Positions 1 to 11,411 of a DNA stretch of 64,000 nt are shown piece after piece. A program made the translations under genes and the position numbers. The first letter of the stretch is position 1. Every line of letters starts with the position of its first letter. The DNA is from Oncorhynchus masou masou (Eukaryota > Chordata > Actinopteri > Salmoniformes > Salmonidae), in contig NC_088224.1 of assembly GCF_036934945.1 (NCBI RefSeq), positions 17,689,759-17,753,758 of the forward strand. The letters run 5' to 3'. The notes beneath the pieces are model-generated. The model ran no database searches. It was given only the letters and a program-made list of their open reading frames with translations, and had not been told where the DNA came from.

Positions 1-687
1 CAGCTCATTGGCTATCTACCCAGCTAGATTTCAAGACGATCAGTGGTCATTGGGTTAAAATACAGTCAATCAACGAAACAGCGGGCAAATCATTGGTGCA
101 CAATGATGTCATTACTTGTTGTCTTGAAATCGGTTTCTTTCAAGTCAATACATCCCGCAAAATGACCCATCAGGTTTGATTGTGTTACAAACAAACCTGT
201 TGATTGCAGTGAAACCAAACATGACTGGAAAAGTCACGTTCTGTGTGGGTTATTTACCTGGAATGTGTCGCGGTCAAATGGAATGAGACGGAATTCACGA
301 CACAAGCGGTTCACAAAATGTTTCGTGTTCGGCTATAACAACGGATTTTATCAAACAAAAGATCATTCATTGTGTAACAATGAGCATTGGGATTGCAAAC
401 AGACGAAGATCGTCAAAGGTAAACTATTTATTTTAATGCAGTTTGATTATGTTACACCTGTGCTGGTTGAAATTGTTTTTTTTTTATGGGGCTCTATCCC
501 CAGATAATCGCATTGTATTCTTTCACAGTAAATCCTTTTTTAAATCTGACCGCAGTTGGATTAGCAAGATTCTAGGCTTTCGATACATGTGAGACACTTG
601 TATTTACATGAATGTTTAATATGACTATTTATGTAGCGATCAGCGTATGTTGTGGAATTTCAGCCCGCTATCTACCGGGTTCTGTGC
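1..687. other. Unassigned AT-rich stretch
   Basis: No convincing gene. Short frames lack any recognisable domain. The text style resembles a dispersed salmonid repeat, but I cannot name the family or its ends. Confidence 0.3.
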
Positions 688-806
688 TCAGAGAGGTTAA
701 ACAAATCAAAGATATTTTCTATTTGAGATTCTTCAAAGTAGCCACCCTTTGCCTTGATGACAGCTTTACATACTTTTTGCATTCTCTCAATTCTTGCTGT
801 GAAAGA
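688..806 (-). repeat. Tc1-like transposon relic
   Basis: The stretch containing AAAGTAGCCACCCTTTGCC and GATGACAGCTTTACATAC reads on the minus strand like the part of fish Tc1-type elements just inside the transposase gene. No terminal repeats remain. It precedes the insertion point of the large nested LINE. Confidence 0.5.
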
Positions 807-829
807 GCAATGGAAGTTGTTGGCCTACT

Positions 830-851
830 GCTGCATTGGCCTGCAGGCTAT
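830..851. repeat. Left target-site duplication of outer LINE
   Basis: A 22-bp word beginning GCTGCATTGGCCT recurs at 18336-18357 with one mismatch (G/A at its 14th base). The pair brackets the whole nested retroelement block, as expected for target-primed reverse transcription. Confidence 0.75.
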
Positions 852-1004
852 TTTTATATATTTGTGGATCCCCATTAGCTGCTGTCAAAGCAGCAGCTAC
901 TCTTCCTGGGGTCCAGCAAAATTAAGGCAGTTAATACAATTTTAAAACATTACAATAAATTCACAGATTTCACACCTCACTGTGTTACCTCAGGCCCCTA
1001 TTAA
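852..1004 (-). mobile_element. Outer CR1/L2-like LINE, 3' end
   Basis: On the minus strand this is the 3' tail of the LINE whose body resumes at 12881. The tail carries the dispersed salmonid motif GGATCCCCATTAGCTGCTG. It breaks off at about 1004, after CAGGCCCCTA, where the plus-strand L2-like element begins. The family continuation, CCACCACTACC, reappears directly after that element at 12881. Confidence 0.7.
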
Positions 1005-1056
1005 TATATCCAAGATGGCGTAGCAGTCAGATGTCTTTGTTTTTCTTGTATATGTC

Positions 1057-1093
<37 letters not shown>

Positions 1094-2341
1094 ATATTTT
1101 TTCTTTCCATATCTTTTATATTTTTCTAAACCTCAACTTCAAAATACTCTCCTGCAACCCGCCTCACCCAATGAGGTGTGGACCTGTCTCTTCTAAAGTA
1201 TTCTTATCCACCTCTGAACCGGTATTCGCCAACAGAAGCTAGCCAGCTAACTAGCTAATAGTCAGCTAACCACTGCTAGCGATCATCAGCTAACCTTTAG
1301 CTCGGAAAGCTCTCGCCAGGTTGTACAACGCGATTCAAAATACAGCATACCGGACCTATTTTCTTTCCATGAACCTAGATTCCTACCGCAAGCTCTGAAC
1401 CTTTTCACCTGGATCACCACAGCTAGCTAGCTGCAATCCGAGCGACTATTCCTGGTTTAACGTCACGTCCCTGTCCCGAAGCTAGTACCAATTAGCCTGG
1501 AGCTAGCCCATGCTAGGCCCATATCCAGGCTAGCAGAAGAAGCCCAACAGCCACTCCTGGGCTATAATACCCTTTTTGCCAACTGGCCCGGACCCCCTTC
1601 TATTGCCGGTACGGGGCACGGAACCCTGCCGATCTTTCACGACTGAACTATCGACGACATCTGCTTGAGTGGGTACTCAAACTGGCTGCGGCACTGCTAG
1701 CCGCGGCCCGCTAACGTTACCTGTCTAGAGCACACCAGACTGTTAGCTTAAGAGGCCCACTGGATTCTTTAGCCCTATACATATTTTGCCAATTGGCTTG
1801 GTTTACCACACGGAGCCCTGCTGATCCGTCTGCCAACATGTTCAGCCCGAGAGGGCCACAACAGACTTTCTTCCGTTGCGACGTCCTTCAAAGGCCCTTC
1901 TGCTAGCCCCGGCCCTATAGCTGCCTGAAGCCACTCACTGGCCTCCCATGATTACTCGGCTACGCATGCCTCTCCCTAACGTCAATATGCCTTGTCCATT
2001 GCTGTTTTGGTTAGTATTTATTGCCTTATTTCACAGTCGAGCATCTAGCTCTGCTCAATACGCCTTAGTGAACACTTTAATTCCACCTCCAACACATTCG
2101 GTGACATCACCTGGTTTAAACAATATTCTTAGAGACAATATCAAATTCATCGTCACTCTATGCACAGGTTTACCCCCACTGTATTCACATCCTACCATAC
2201 CTTTGTCTGTACATTATGCCTTGAATCTATTCTACCTCGCCCAGAAATATGTTCCTTTTACTCTCTGTTATGAACGTACTAGGTTGACCAGTTCTTTTAG
2301 TCTTTAGCCGTACACTTATCCTACTCCTCCTTTGTTCCTCT

Positions 2342-2368
2342 GGTGATGTGGAGGTTAACCCAAGCCCT
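2342..2368 (+). other. Degenerate 2A-like motif at L2 ORF start
   Basis: In the frame starting at 2342 the translation GDVEVNPSP follows LLLCSS. Ribosome-skipping 2A peptides end in DxExNPGP, and 2A-like sequences are known at the start of ORFs in some L2/CR1-clade retrotransposons. Here the glycine of NPGP is serine, and the endonuclease continues in another frame, so the motif is a relic in this copy. Confidence 0.55.
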
Positions 2369-3128
2369 GCAGTGCCTAGCTCCACACGTTAACAATAGAA
2401 GCCTCCTCCCTACATTTGTTTTATTCACTGCTTTACCACACTCTGCCAACCCGGATGTACTAGCCGTGTCTGAATCCTGGCTCAGGAAGACAACCAAAAA
2501 CCCTGAAATTTCCATCCCTAACTATAACATTTTCCGACAAGATAGAACTGCCAAAGGGGCTGGAGTTGCAATCTACTGCAGAGATAGCCTGCAGAGTTCT
2601 GTCTTACTATCCAGGTCTGTACCCAATCAATTCAAGCTTCTACTTTTAAAAATCCACCTTTTCAGAAACTCTCTCACCGTGGCCATTTGCTATAGGCCAC
2701 CCTCTGCACCCAGCTGTGCCCTGGACACCATATGTGAACTGATTGCCCCCCATCTATCTTCAGAGCTCGTGCTGCTAGGTGACCTAAACTGGGACATGCT
2801 TAACACCCCGGCCATCCTACAATCCAAGCTTGATGCCCTCAATCTCACACAAATTATCAATGAACCCACCAGGTACAACCCCAAATCTGTAAACATGGGC
2901 ACCCTCATAGATATCAGCCTAATTAACATGCCCTCCAAATACACCTCTGCTGTTTTCAACCAAGATCTCAGCGATCACTGCCTCATTGCCTGCATCCGTA
3001 ATGGTTCCGCGGTTAAACGACCACCCATCATCACTGTCAAACGCTCCCTAAAGCAATTCAGCGAGCGGGCCTTTAAATCGACCTGGCCCGGGTATCCTGG
3101 AAGGATATTGACCTCATCCCGTCAGTAG
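2343..3128 (+). pseudogene. L2-like endonuclease domain fragment
   Basis: The 261-residue frame is an exonuclease-endonuclease-phosphatase-type domain of a non-LTR retrotransposon. Visible signatures are AVSESWL near the N terminus, YRPPSAP, the GDLNWDM metal-site motif and the C-terminal SDHCLIA motif with its catalytic Asp-His. The domain nicks target DNA to prime reverse transcription. The first ~25 residues are out of register with the normal family start, indicating an upstream frameshift. Downstream frames at 3132-3353 and 3386-3784 carry the linker and early RT (ELQNLDPYKSAGLDNL) in other phases. It is not a host gene. Confidence 0.8.
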
Positions 3129-3772
3129 AGGATGCCTGGTCATTCTTTTAAAAGTGCCTTCCTCACCATCTTAAATAAGCATGCCCCTTTCAAAAAATGT
3201 AGAACCAGAAACAGATATAGCCCTTGGTTCTCTCCAGACCTGACTGCCCTTGACCAGCACAAAAACATCCTGTGGCGTTCTGCATTAGCATCGAATAGCC
3301 CCCGTAATATGCAACTTTTCAGGGAAGTTAAACCAATATACACAGGCAGTTAGGAAAGCTAAGGCTAGCTTTTTCAAGCAGAAATTTGCATCCTTTAGCA
3401 CAAACTCAAAAAAGTTTTGGGACACTAAAGTCCATGGAGAACAAGATCACCTCCTCCCAGCTGCCCATTTCGTTGAGGCTAGGAAACAATGTCACCACCG
3501 ATAAATCCAATATAATCGAGAATTTCATTAAGCATTTTTTTATGGTTGGCTATGCTTTCCACCTGACTACCCTTAACCCGGTCAACAGCCCTGCACTCCC
3601 CACAGCAACTCGCCCAAGCCTCCCCAATTTCTCCTTCACCCAAATCCAGACAGCTGATGTTCTGAAAGAGCTGCAAAATCTGGATCCCTACAAATCAGCC
3701 GGGCTAGACAATCTGGACCCTCTCTCTCATCTCCCTCTTCAAAGGGGGAGACACTCTAGACCCAAACTGCTA

Positions 3773-3784
3773 CAGACCTATATC
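3773..3784. repeat. Left target-site duplication of L1
   Basis: CAGACCTATATC (12 bp) is repeated exactly at 11400-11411. The bases after the left copy begin ATTTTTT, the poly(A) end of the minus-strand L1 read on the plus strand. Confidence 0.8.
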
Positions 3785-4754
3785 ATTTTTTGAATATTTT
3801 ATTTTTCCATTTTCCAATTAAGAACACAACAGTGAAAAAATATTAGACAACAATAGGACAAAGTGACAGTAGCAGACGAGCGTAACAAAAATAAATAAAT
3901 AATAATTATATATACAATAAATAATAAATAAATAAATAAAATAATGGCATTGGATCATATGGTCACCTGCCGTAGGCTACATATTATATATTACGTGTGA
4001 AACATTATATAAGGATTATATAGAGATTCAATCAATGTGATGTGGGGGGAGATTCTCCATATAGTCAATAAAAGGTTGCCAAGTTCTGTAAAATGTCTTT
4101 AGCTTATTCCTCAAGCAGTAAGTGATTTTCTCTAGTGGGAAACAACTTTTAACTTCCGATAGCCACATTGCAACTGGCAGGGAGGAATCCGATTTCCATT
4201 TCAAGGCAATACATTTCTTGGCAATCGCTTGCAATATTTCTGTTAGCTTTATAGTATGGCTTTCCCTAAGATTGGTGTCAAGTGGAATGGAGGAATGTTC
4301 CTTCATCTGAGCCACATCTAAAACATAGGGAGGAGATATCAGGGTTGAACTTGTGCAGTCTAGATGGGGTGATATAGTGCTGATGGAGGAAATTAAACTG
4401 GATCAGTCTGTGTCTGGAGTTCAATGTGGAAGTTACACCATCCCTGCATAGGTCACTCCATAGACCCTCATCAAGATCAATACCCAGATCTTTCCCCATT
4501 TAAGTCAGGGTTTATCTAGCTCAGGCAGTGTTAGTCCTGACATTAGAGCATCATAAACACGGGAAATGGTCTTGAACAGTGGTTGGTCTGCGTGGCAAAG
4601 TTGTTCAATAGGTGACATCTTAGGTAGGTTCCATTGTCCATTGAGAGTCACCCTAATAAAGTTTTGTAGTTGTAGGTAGCTAAGGAAGTCCCTGTTAGGC
4701 AAGTGGTATTTCTGTTTCAGCTTGTAACAATGTTCCAGAAGAGTGATCCCCTTT
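3785..4754 (-). mobile_element. L1 retrotransposon, 3' segment
   Basis: This minus-strand L1 ends at the left with a short A-run (TTTTTT on the plus strand) and an A/T-rich 3' UTR at about 3790-4025. Minus-strand frames at 4278-4499 and 4505-4754 encode the C-terminal part of L1 ORF2, including KGITLLEHCYKLKQKYHLP and a cysteine-containing segment, LCFRCGSDEGTFLH. The ORF2 text continues directly from the segment ending near 6885, the two being split by a second L2-like insertion. Confidence 0.8.
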
Positions 4755-4991
4755 ATATAGCATCGAATAGTCCCCGCGATATGCAACTGTTCAGGGAAGT
4801 CAGGAACCAATACACGCAGTCAGTCAGGAAAGCTAAGGCCAGCTTCTTCAGGCAGAAATTTGCATCCTGTAGCTCCAACTCCAAAAAGTTCTGGGACACT
4901 GTGAAGTCCATGGAGAACAAGAGCACCTCCTCCCAGCTGCCCACTGCACTGAGGCTAGGTAACATGGTCACCACCGATAAATCCATGATTA

Positions 4992-5861
4992 TTGATAACT
5001 TCAACAAGCATTTCTCAACGGCTGGCCATGCCTTCCGCCTGGCTACTCCAACCTCGGCCAACAACTCCGCCCCCCCCCGCAGCTACTCGCCCAAGCCCCT
5101 CCAGGTTCTCCTTTACCCAAATCCAGATAGCAGATGTTCTGAAAGAGCTGCAAAACCTGGACCCGTACAAATCAGCTGGGCTTGACAATCTGGACCCTCT
5201 ATTTCTGAAACTATCCGCCGCCATTGTCGCAACCCCTATTACCAGCCTGTTCAACCTCTCTTTCATATCGTCTGAGATCCCCAAGGACCCAAACTGTTAC
5301 AGACTTATATCCATCCTGCCTTGCCTATCTAAGGTCTTCAAAAGCCAAGTCAACAAACAGGTCACTGACCATCTCGAATCACACCGTACCTTCTCCGCTG
5401 TGCAATCTGGTTTCCGAGCCAGGCACGGGTGCACCTCAGCCACGCTCAAGGTACTAAACGATATCATAACGGCCATCGATAAAAGACATTACTGTGCAGC
5501 CGTCTTCATCGAACTTGCCAAGGCTTTCGACTCTGTCAATCACCATATTGTTATCGGCAGACTCAGTAGCCTCGGTTTTTCTGATGATTGCCTTGCCTGG
5601 TTCACCAACTACTTTGCAGACAGAGTTCAGTGTGTCAAATCGGAGGGTATGCTGTCCGGTCCTCTGGCGGTCTCTATGGGGGTGCCACAGGGTTCAATTC
5701 TCGGGCCGACTCTTTTCTCTGTATATATCAATGATGTTGCTCTTGCTGCGGGCGATTCCCTGATCCACCTCTACGCAGACGACACCATTCTATATACTTC
5801 CGGCCCGTCCTTGGACACTGTGCTATCTAACCTCCAAATGTGCACCCGCACGCCTGACTAG
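4992..5861 (+). pseudogene. L2-like reverse transcriptase (copy B)
   Basis: The 289-codon frame contains most of an RT domain: ELQNLDPYKSAGLDNL, QSGFRARHGCTSA, the AFDSVNHH motif A region with catalytic Asp, GVPQGSILGPTLF (motif B), and the LYADDTILY motif C with the catalytic Asp pair. It ends in a premature stop soon after LSNLQM because of a deletion relative to copy A/C. The preceding 4703-5185 frame holds the upstream linker in another phase. The protein would copy LINE RNA at the nicked target. It is dead in this copy. Confidence 0.8.
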
Positions 5862-6535
5862 TATCACCACCCTGGATGGTTCCGACCTTGAATATGTGGA
5901 CATGTATAAGTACCTAGGTGTCTGGCTCGACTGTAAACTCTCCTTCCAGACTCATATCAAACATCTCTAATCGAAAATCAAATCAAGAGTCGGCTTTCTA
6001 TTCCGCAACAAAGCCTCCTTCACTCACGCCGCCAAACTTACCCTAGTAAAACTGACTATCCTACCGATCCTCGACTTCGGCGACGTCACCTACAAAATAG
6101 CTTCCAACACTCTACTCAGCAAACTGGATGCAGTTTATCACAGTGCCATCCGTTTTGTCACTAAAGCACCTTATACCACCCACCACTGCGACCTGTATGC
6201 TCTAGTCGGCTGGCCCTCGCTACATATTCGTCGCCAGACCCACTGGTTCCAGGTCATCTACAAGTCCATGCTAGGTAAAGCTCCGCCTTATCTCAGTTCA
6301 CTGGTCACGATGGCAACACCCACCCGTAGCACGCGCTCCAGCAGGTGTATCTCACTGATCATCCCTAAAGCCAACACCTCATTTGGCCGCCTTTCATTCC
6401 AGTTCTCTGCTGCCTGTGACTGGAACTAATTGCAAAAATCGCTGAAGTTGGAGACTTTTATCTCCCTCACCAACTTCAAACATCTGCTATCTGAGCAGCT
6501 AACCGATCGCTGCAGCTGTACATAGTCTATCGGTA
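5862..6535 (+). pseudogene. L2-like ORF2 C-terminal remnant (copy B)
   Basis: Past the deletion the family protein resumes (YKYLGVWLD, ILDFGDV, LVGWPSL) with in-frame stops such as the TAA after CATATCAAACATCTC. It is homologous to 11835-12500 in copy A/C. This region follows the RT palm in L2 ORF2. Confidence 0.7.
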
Positions 6536-6884
6536 AATAGCCCACCCAATTTTACCTACCTCATCCCCATACTGTTTTTATTTATTTACTTTTCTGCTCT
6601 TTTGCACACCAATATCTCTACCTGTACATGACCATCTGATCATTTATCACTCCAGTGTTAATCTGCAAAATTGTAATTATTCGCCTACCTCCTCATGCCT
6701 TTTGCACACAATGTATATAGACTCTCTTTTTTCTACTGTGTTATTGACTTGTTTATTGTTTACTCCATGTGTAACTCTGTGTTGTCTGTTCACACTACTA
6801 TGCTTTATCTTGGCCAGGTCGCAGTTGTAAATGAGAACTTGTTCTCAACTAGCCTACCTGGTTAAATAAAGGTGAAAAAAAAAA

Positions 6885-8670
6885 TCAGACCATGGTCTAA
6901 AGTTACTATTCTGGAAAAACATAGGGATCAATCTATTGTTCCATAAAGGGGTTTTAGGGGAAAGGAATCCCCCTCGTCTGAACAGCTCATGCAGTTTGCA
7001 CCATGCCAGGACAGAATGTATGATTAAAGGGTTGTCTGTGATGGTTTTTATAGATTTTCTGTCCCATTTGTAAATCAACTCTGCCCCCGTGTCATCATTT
7101 ACCTCTAGCTTTTTAATGTTCAACCATGAGGGAGAGAGACCATTGTCAAACCTCTGAGCCAGAAACCTAGACTGTGCAGCCCAGTAGTACATTCTAAAAT
7201 TGGGTAGGTTTAAGCCCCCTTGACTGTAATCAAGGGTCAGTTTATCCAGGCCAACCCTAGGGGTTTTACCGTGCCAGATAAACCGTCTGGTCAGCTTGTC
7301 GAGAGAGGAAAAGAATGCTGCGTGAACAGGGATAGGGAGAGATTGAAACAAATATTGAAATCTGGGCAGGACATTGATTCTACCCCGTAGAGTGAGAGGC
7401 AAGTCCATCCATTTACAAAGGTCACCCTCCACCTTTTGCAACAAACTGTCCAGATTGAGTTTATAGAGGTTGTTCAGATTATCATCCACCATTATGCCCA
7501 AATATGTGAAGCCCATAGGCGACCATCTAAAAGAAAACTTGTGCTTGATGGTATGATGGTAAAATACCGACAACGGTAAGATTTCGCTTTTATCAAAATT
7601 GACCTTATATCCAGAGACTGAACTATAACACTCTAGTAGGGTCTGCAAGTGAGAAATTGAGTGTTCTGGGTTTGTTAGAAATAAGATAAGGTCGTCCGCA
7701 AAGAGTGATAATTTATGGGTATGCGGGCCCACCTTAAAGCCATGCATGTCAGGGAACATTCTAATAGCCTCAGCCAACGGTTCGATGGCGAGGGCAAAGA
7801 GGTGGGGGCTAATTGGGCAACTTTGTCTGTTCCCCCTATAGAGAGGGAAAGAGGAGGAAGTAATGCCATTGGTAGCAATCCTAGCTTTAGGAGATTTGTA
7901 GAGTGATTTTATCAAATTTACAAACACGGTACCTAAACCAAACTTTTCCAAGACACGAAAGAGGTATGGCCATTCAACCCTATCAAAGGCCTTTTCAGCG
8001 TCGAGGGAAACTGCGACACTAGGTATTTTGTTTTTTGTTAGCAAGGTGAATTATATCAAAGAACCTTCTGAGATTATTGGAGGACAATCTATTAATTATG
8101 AAGCCAGTCTGGTCTGGGTTGACCAACAGGGGAAGACATGACTCCAGTCTCTTAGATAGCATCTTTGTGACCAGTTTACAATCTGTGTTAAGGAGAGAGA
8201 TTGGTCTATAGGAGGCGCACTTTAGCAGGTTTTTGCTTTCTTGTAATCACTGCTTGAGAGAAAGACTCTGGAAAGCAGTTGTCTTCCCTGGCTTTTTTTA
8301 AGCACCTCCATAAGGTAGGGGACCAACAGCTCCCTAAATTCTTTATAGAACTCTGGAGGAAGCCATCCTCCCCAGGAGATTTATTAGAAGGTAAGGATTT
8401 AATGGCCTCCAACAATTCAGGAACTGAGAAGTGTTCACTCAGGTGCTCGCTGTCTTCCCCTGACAGGCAAGGGAAGTTGAGAAAGGAGTCGATCTCTGAT
8501 AGATCATTGCTTGATTGGGAAGTGTAGAGGTCTTCATAGTATTTCTTAAAAGTATCTTTCGACCCTACTGAAATTAATATCTCATTAGTAAGAGTTTCTA
8601 TAGCATTAATTGTCCTCTTACTTTCCTCTGCTTTCCGTTTCCATGCCAACACTTTGAGCTTTCTCTCCAA
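6885..8670 (-). pseudogene. L1 ORF2 reverse transcriptase region
   Basis: Minus-strand frames 8670-8206 and 8044-6885 carry the L1 RT: AIKSLPSNKSPGEDGF, then AVSLDAEKAFDRVEWPYLF (motif A), SCPISPHLFALAIEPLAEAI (motif B) and LSLFADDLILFL (motif C, FADD catalytic pair). The segment between 8205 and 8045 is out of frame. The protein runs on to FRPWSD, where copy B of the L2-like LINE breaks it. It normally reverse-transcribes L1 RNA at the target nick. Confidence 0.85.
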
Positions 8671-9151
8671 GCTCGTAATAATACTGTTTTGATTTAGTGA
8701 TGGCCCTCTCAGCTTGATATGTGTTCAGAATATTATATTTCAGTTTTTTTATTTACCAAAAGCCTGTATAGATCATTAGTCGGGCCTCATTGGTAGGTTT
8801 TCTCTCGCTCTGAGATTTCAGATTCAAGGGCACTCAGTTACGCACTGTGTTTTCTCTTCAGCCCTTTAGTATAGGAAATGATCTGTCCCCTCAGATAGGC
8901 CTTCAATGTGTCCCAAAGAATGAAACTCTCAGGAGCGGAGGGTTTGTTTGTTAAAGTAAAAATATTTATCTGTTCCTTGATTAATGCACAAAATTCAGAT
9001 TGCTTTAGGAGTGTAGAATTTAGTCTCCATCTATATGCTCCATTTACCTTGGTAGGAATGGAGATTGCTTAGTGACCATTCTCCTCTGGAATTATCAATC
9101 TGGGGAGGTACTCTAACACTCTATAAAACAGTTGGGTCGATAGTAAAAAAG

Positions 9152-9810
9152 TTATCTATGCATGTGTGGGTGTGAATAAAAAGAGTAGTCCCTATCCTGT
9201 GGGTGCAACTGTCTCCAGATGTCTAGTAAATTCAGATCTTTCATGAATGACATGGTGAGCTTGCTGGCTTTGGTAAGAAGTGAGGGTTTATCAGGGGACC
9301 TATCAAGAACTGTATCTAAACAAAAATGTAAATCTCCTCCAACCAATAGCCATCCTGGTGGTGCTTGAGCGACCTGAAGGAAGACATTCTGAATAAACAT
9401 ATGGTCATCGAAGTTAGGAGCATAAATATTCAATAGGGTCCAAGACTCTGAAAACATATGCCCCTGCACCAAAACAAACCTGCCAGAGGAATCAGAGATG
9501 GTGTTGTTGACGCAGAAGGGGATGTGTCTACTTATCAAAATTGCAGTTCCTCTTGCTTTGGAGTTAAAGAAGGACGCTAAAACTTGTCCTACCCATTCCC
9601 TCTTCAATTTCTTGTGTTCACTGGCTGTAAGATGTGTTTCTTGTAAAAACACCATGTCAGCCTGTAATTTCTTAAGCTATGTATAGACTCTTTTCCTTTT
9701 AATCGGGCTGTTAAGACCTTTTACGTTGAATGTGACATATTTTAGTGGATTAAGCATAGGTTGGGTTTCAAATATGTAACTGAGTGGAAATCTATCATAT
9801 GTAAATAGGT
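9152..9810 (-). pseudogene. L1 ORF2 endonuclease region
   Basis: The minus-strand start YVTFNVKGLNSPIKRKRV is followed, after a frame break near 9660, by the APE-type endonuclease: VFLQETHL (catalytic Glu), LLNIYAPN, LLVGGDLHFCLD (motif usually GGDFN) and DIWRQLHP. The SDH-containing end is lost after a stop near 9150. It belongs with the RT region downstream. Confidence 0.8.
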
Positions 9811-10388
9811 AGGACATTTTTAAACTTTGGTTTGAATACAGACGTGACCTATGTGTCTCTTTAGGAAGGAAACAATAAACATAGAAAAAAGGAAAGAAAA
9901 AAAATCCCACCCATCCCGATTGTCAGACTAAAACAGCAATCCCAACAATCAAACATGAATACACTTGCAGAGATACGTTGCTGCTCGCTTTCCATCTTGC
10001 TCTTACTAGCTAAACCTTGGCGTAAACTAAAACCTGCAAGCTCTCTAAGTTGAAAACAAACGTTGTGAATAGACATTTATGGCTGAATATTTACTGCCCA
10101 CGGTAAGGGCTGCTTGAGTCTCTTTTCGGAAGATTAACATAAATGGGGGGGAAAGCAGTGGGCCTAAGCCCACTTATTTACTTCGCCCAGTGGATATCGA
10201 TTAAACCAAAATATACTCTCCTGTAAATGTAATAGAACTCACCCGGGGGAAAAACAGTTAGTTGAAAATGTACAAATCAATTATTAGCGGGGTAAACTGA
10301 TCCAAATTCCAAGAAGATATCAGAAGTTCAGTCCGGATAAGAGAAAACAAACAAACTGCATCTTATCCCCCAGAGAGTCCTTCCTGGT

Positions 10389-11252
10389 TCAGAGGCTGTT
10401 CAGTTCTTTGAGAAAAGTGAACACTTCTCCCGGTGTGTTGAAGAGATGGCTTCGGCCTTTGTACTGAACTTTCATCCGCGCAGGGTGGATGAGGTAGCTG
10501 GTGATGTTCTTCTCCTTCAGTGCTTTGGCAGCAGGTCTGAACTGCTTGCGACGTCTGGCGAGATCCGCGCTCATATCCGGGAAAAGGCTGACCCTCTTGC
10601 CATCGATGGTGATGTCACCTTTGGCTCTTGCGAGTTGCAGTATCTTCTCTCTGTCTTGGAAACGGAGGAACCTGATCAGGGCGTCCCGTGGGGGCTCATC
10701 TGGCCGGGGTTTCGACGCTGATGTTCTGTGGGCTTGTTCGATTTCCAGCGGCTTGGTGAAGTTGATTATGCCTAGGACATCCGGGATCCATTGAGTGAAG
10801 AAACGGACCGGGTCACGGCCCTCGCTGCCCTCTTTCAATCCCACCACACGGATATTACTACGTCTGCTCTGGTTCTCCATCTGATCTACCTTGTTTTTGA
10901 GGTAGGCATTGTCCTTCTGCAGTTGTATCAGAACCTGGTCATGTTGAGTGATGGTATCTGTGCTAATGCTCAACTCTGCCTCAGTCGTTCTCAAAAGGAG
11001 ATCATTCATGGAGGATTTCAAGTCGTCAATGGCTGAATGGAGTTCAGGCAATTTCTTATCCATTTTCATAGAAAGACCTTTGTTACCATCCTGAATTTTC
11101 CGGAGGAGAGTAGCCAGCGAGCCTGCCGAGAGCAACAGTCTGGAACTGTCATCTGAGTTATGAGGGCTAATGCTAATCTTGCTAGCTGTATCGTTATCTT
11201 GGGAATCAACTACGTTTTGGTCGTCCTTCTTGCCTCTTGGTCGGAGGTCCAT
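10389..11252 (-). CDS. L1 ORF1 nucleic-acid-binding protein
   Basis: A complete 287-residue open frame starts MDLRPRGKKDDQ and ends FLKELNSL. It matches the L1 ORF1 plan (Transposase_22 family): a variable charged N terminus, a heptad-rich coiled coil at about residues 75-130, an RRM-like core (NIRVVGLKEG at about 133-142), and a C-terminal domain (about 190-280) with ARAKGDITIDGKRV and FPDMSADLARRRKQF. The protein trimerises and chaperones L1 RNA in ribonucleoprotein particles. It is the only L1 protein here without an internal stop, but its partner ORF2 is disrupted, so it is a retroelement remnant and not a host gene. Confidence 0.8.
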   Translation of the reverse strand: MDLRPRGKKDDQNVVDSQDNDTASKISISPHNSDDSSRLLLSAGSLATLLRKIQDGNKGLSMKMDKKLPELHSAIDDLKSSMNDLLLRTTEAELSISTDTITQHDQVLIQLQKDNAYLKNKVDQMENQSRRSNIRVVGLKEGSEGRDPVRFFTQWIPDVLGIINFTKPLEIEQAHRTSASKPRPDEPPRDALIRFLRFQDREKILQLARAKGDITIDGKRVSLFPDMSADLARRRKQFRPAAKALKEKNITSYLIHPARMKVQYKGRSHLFNTPGEVFTFLKELNSL

Positions 11253-11399
11253 GGCTCTTTGGGAAGGTAAGTACTAGACAATTTATCAGCCGGTGTTAGA
11301 ATATTGTTTCAATGTTGTTATTTAGGTAATAATAGAATAACTTTGAAGAGCTCGGTTTGTCAATGTCTGCCCAGCTCTGCAGGCATCACGTGCTCCCTG

Positions 11400-11411
11400 C
11401 AGACCTATATC
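11400..11411. repeat. Right target-site duplication of L1
   Basis: CAGACCTATATC is identical to 3773-3784. The L2-like sequence continues immediately (TATTCTACCCTGCC), confirming the join. Confidence 0.8.

Larger units (their letters stand above)
1005..3784 (+). mobile_element. L2-like LINE (copy A), 5' two thirds
   Basis: A plus-strand L2-clade non-LTR retrotransposon starts around CCAAGATGGCGTAGCAGTC (from about 1010). It runs through a 5' region with a (TA)n run near 1060-1090, a 2A-like motif, an apurinic-type endonuclease and the start of reverse transcriptase. It stops abruptly at CAGACCTATATC (3773-3784), which is duplicated at 11400-11411, where the same element continues. The frame is damaged by several stops and shifts, so this is a dead copy. 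The unbroken element would be about 4.2 kb, close to full length. Confidence 0.8.
4755..6884 (+). mobile_element. L2-like LINE (copy B), 5'-truncated, inside L1
   Basis: A second plus-strand copy of the same L2-like family as copy A begins inside the pre-RT linker (compare CATCGAATAG at 4761 with 3291). It runs to the family tail GGTTAAATAAAGGTGAAAAA at about 6860-6884. 5' truncation is typical of LINE insertion. It interrupts L1 ORF2 between FRPWSD (right side) and KGITLLEHCY (left side). No target duplication longer than about 2 bp is evident. About 100 bp is missing near 5845, so the reading frame is broken. Confidence 0.8.
6885..11399 (-). mobile_element. L1 retrotransposon, 5' segment
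   Basis: This is the larger part of the minus-strand L1, with its 5' end at about 11399 abutting the right target duplication. Read on the minus strand it has a short 5' UTR, ORF1 (11252-10389), an inter-ORF region, and ORF2 endonuclease and reverse transcriptase down to 6885. With the 3785-4754 part, and without the L2 insert, the element totals about 5.5 kb, normal for teleost L1. ORF1 is open, but ORF2 carries frameshifts and stops. Confidence 0.85.

Noticed and set aside
2343..3128. Host endonuclease gene
   Set aside because: Sequence and context are those of an L2-like LINE with reverse transcriptase following.
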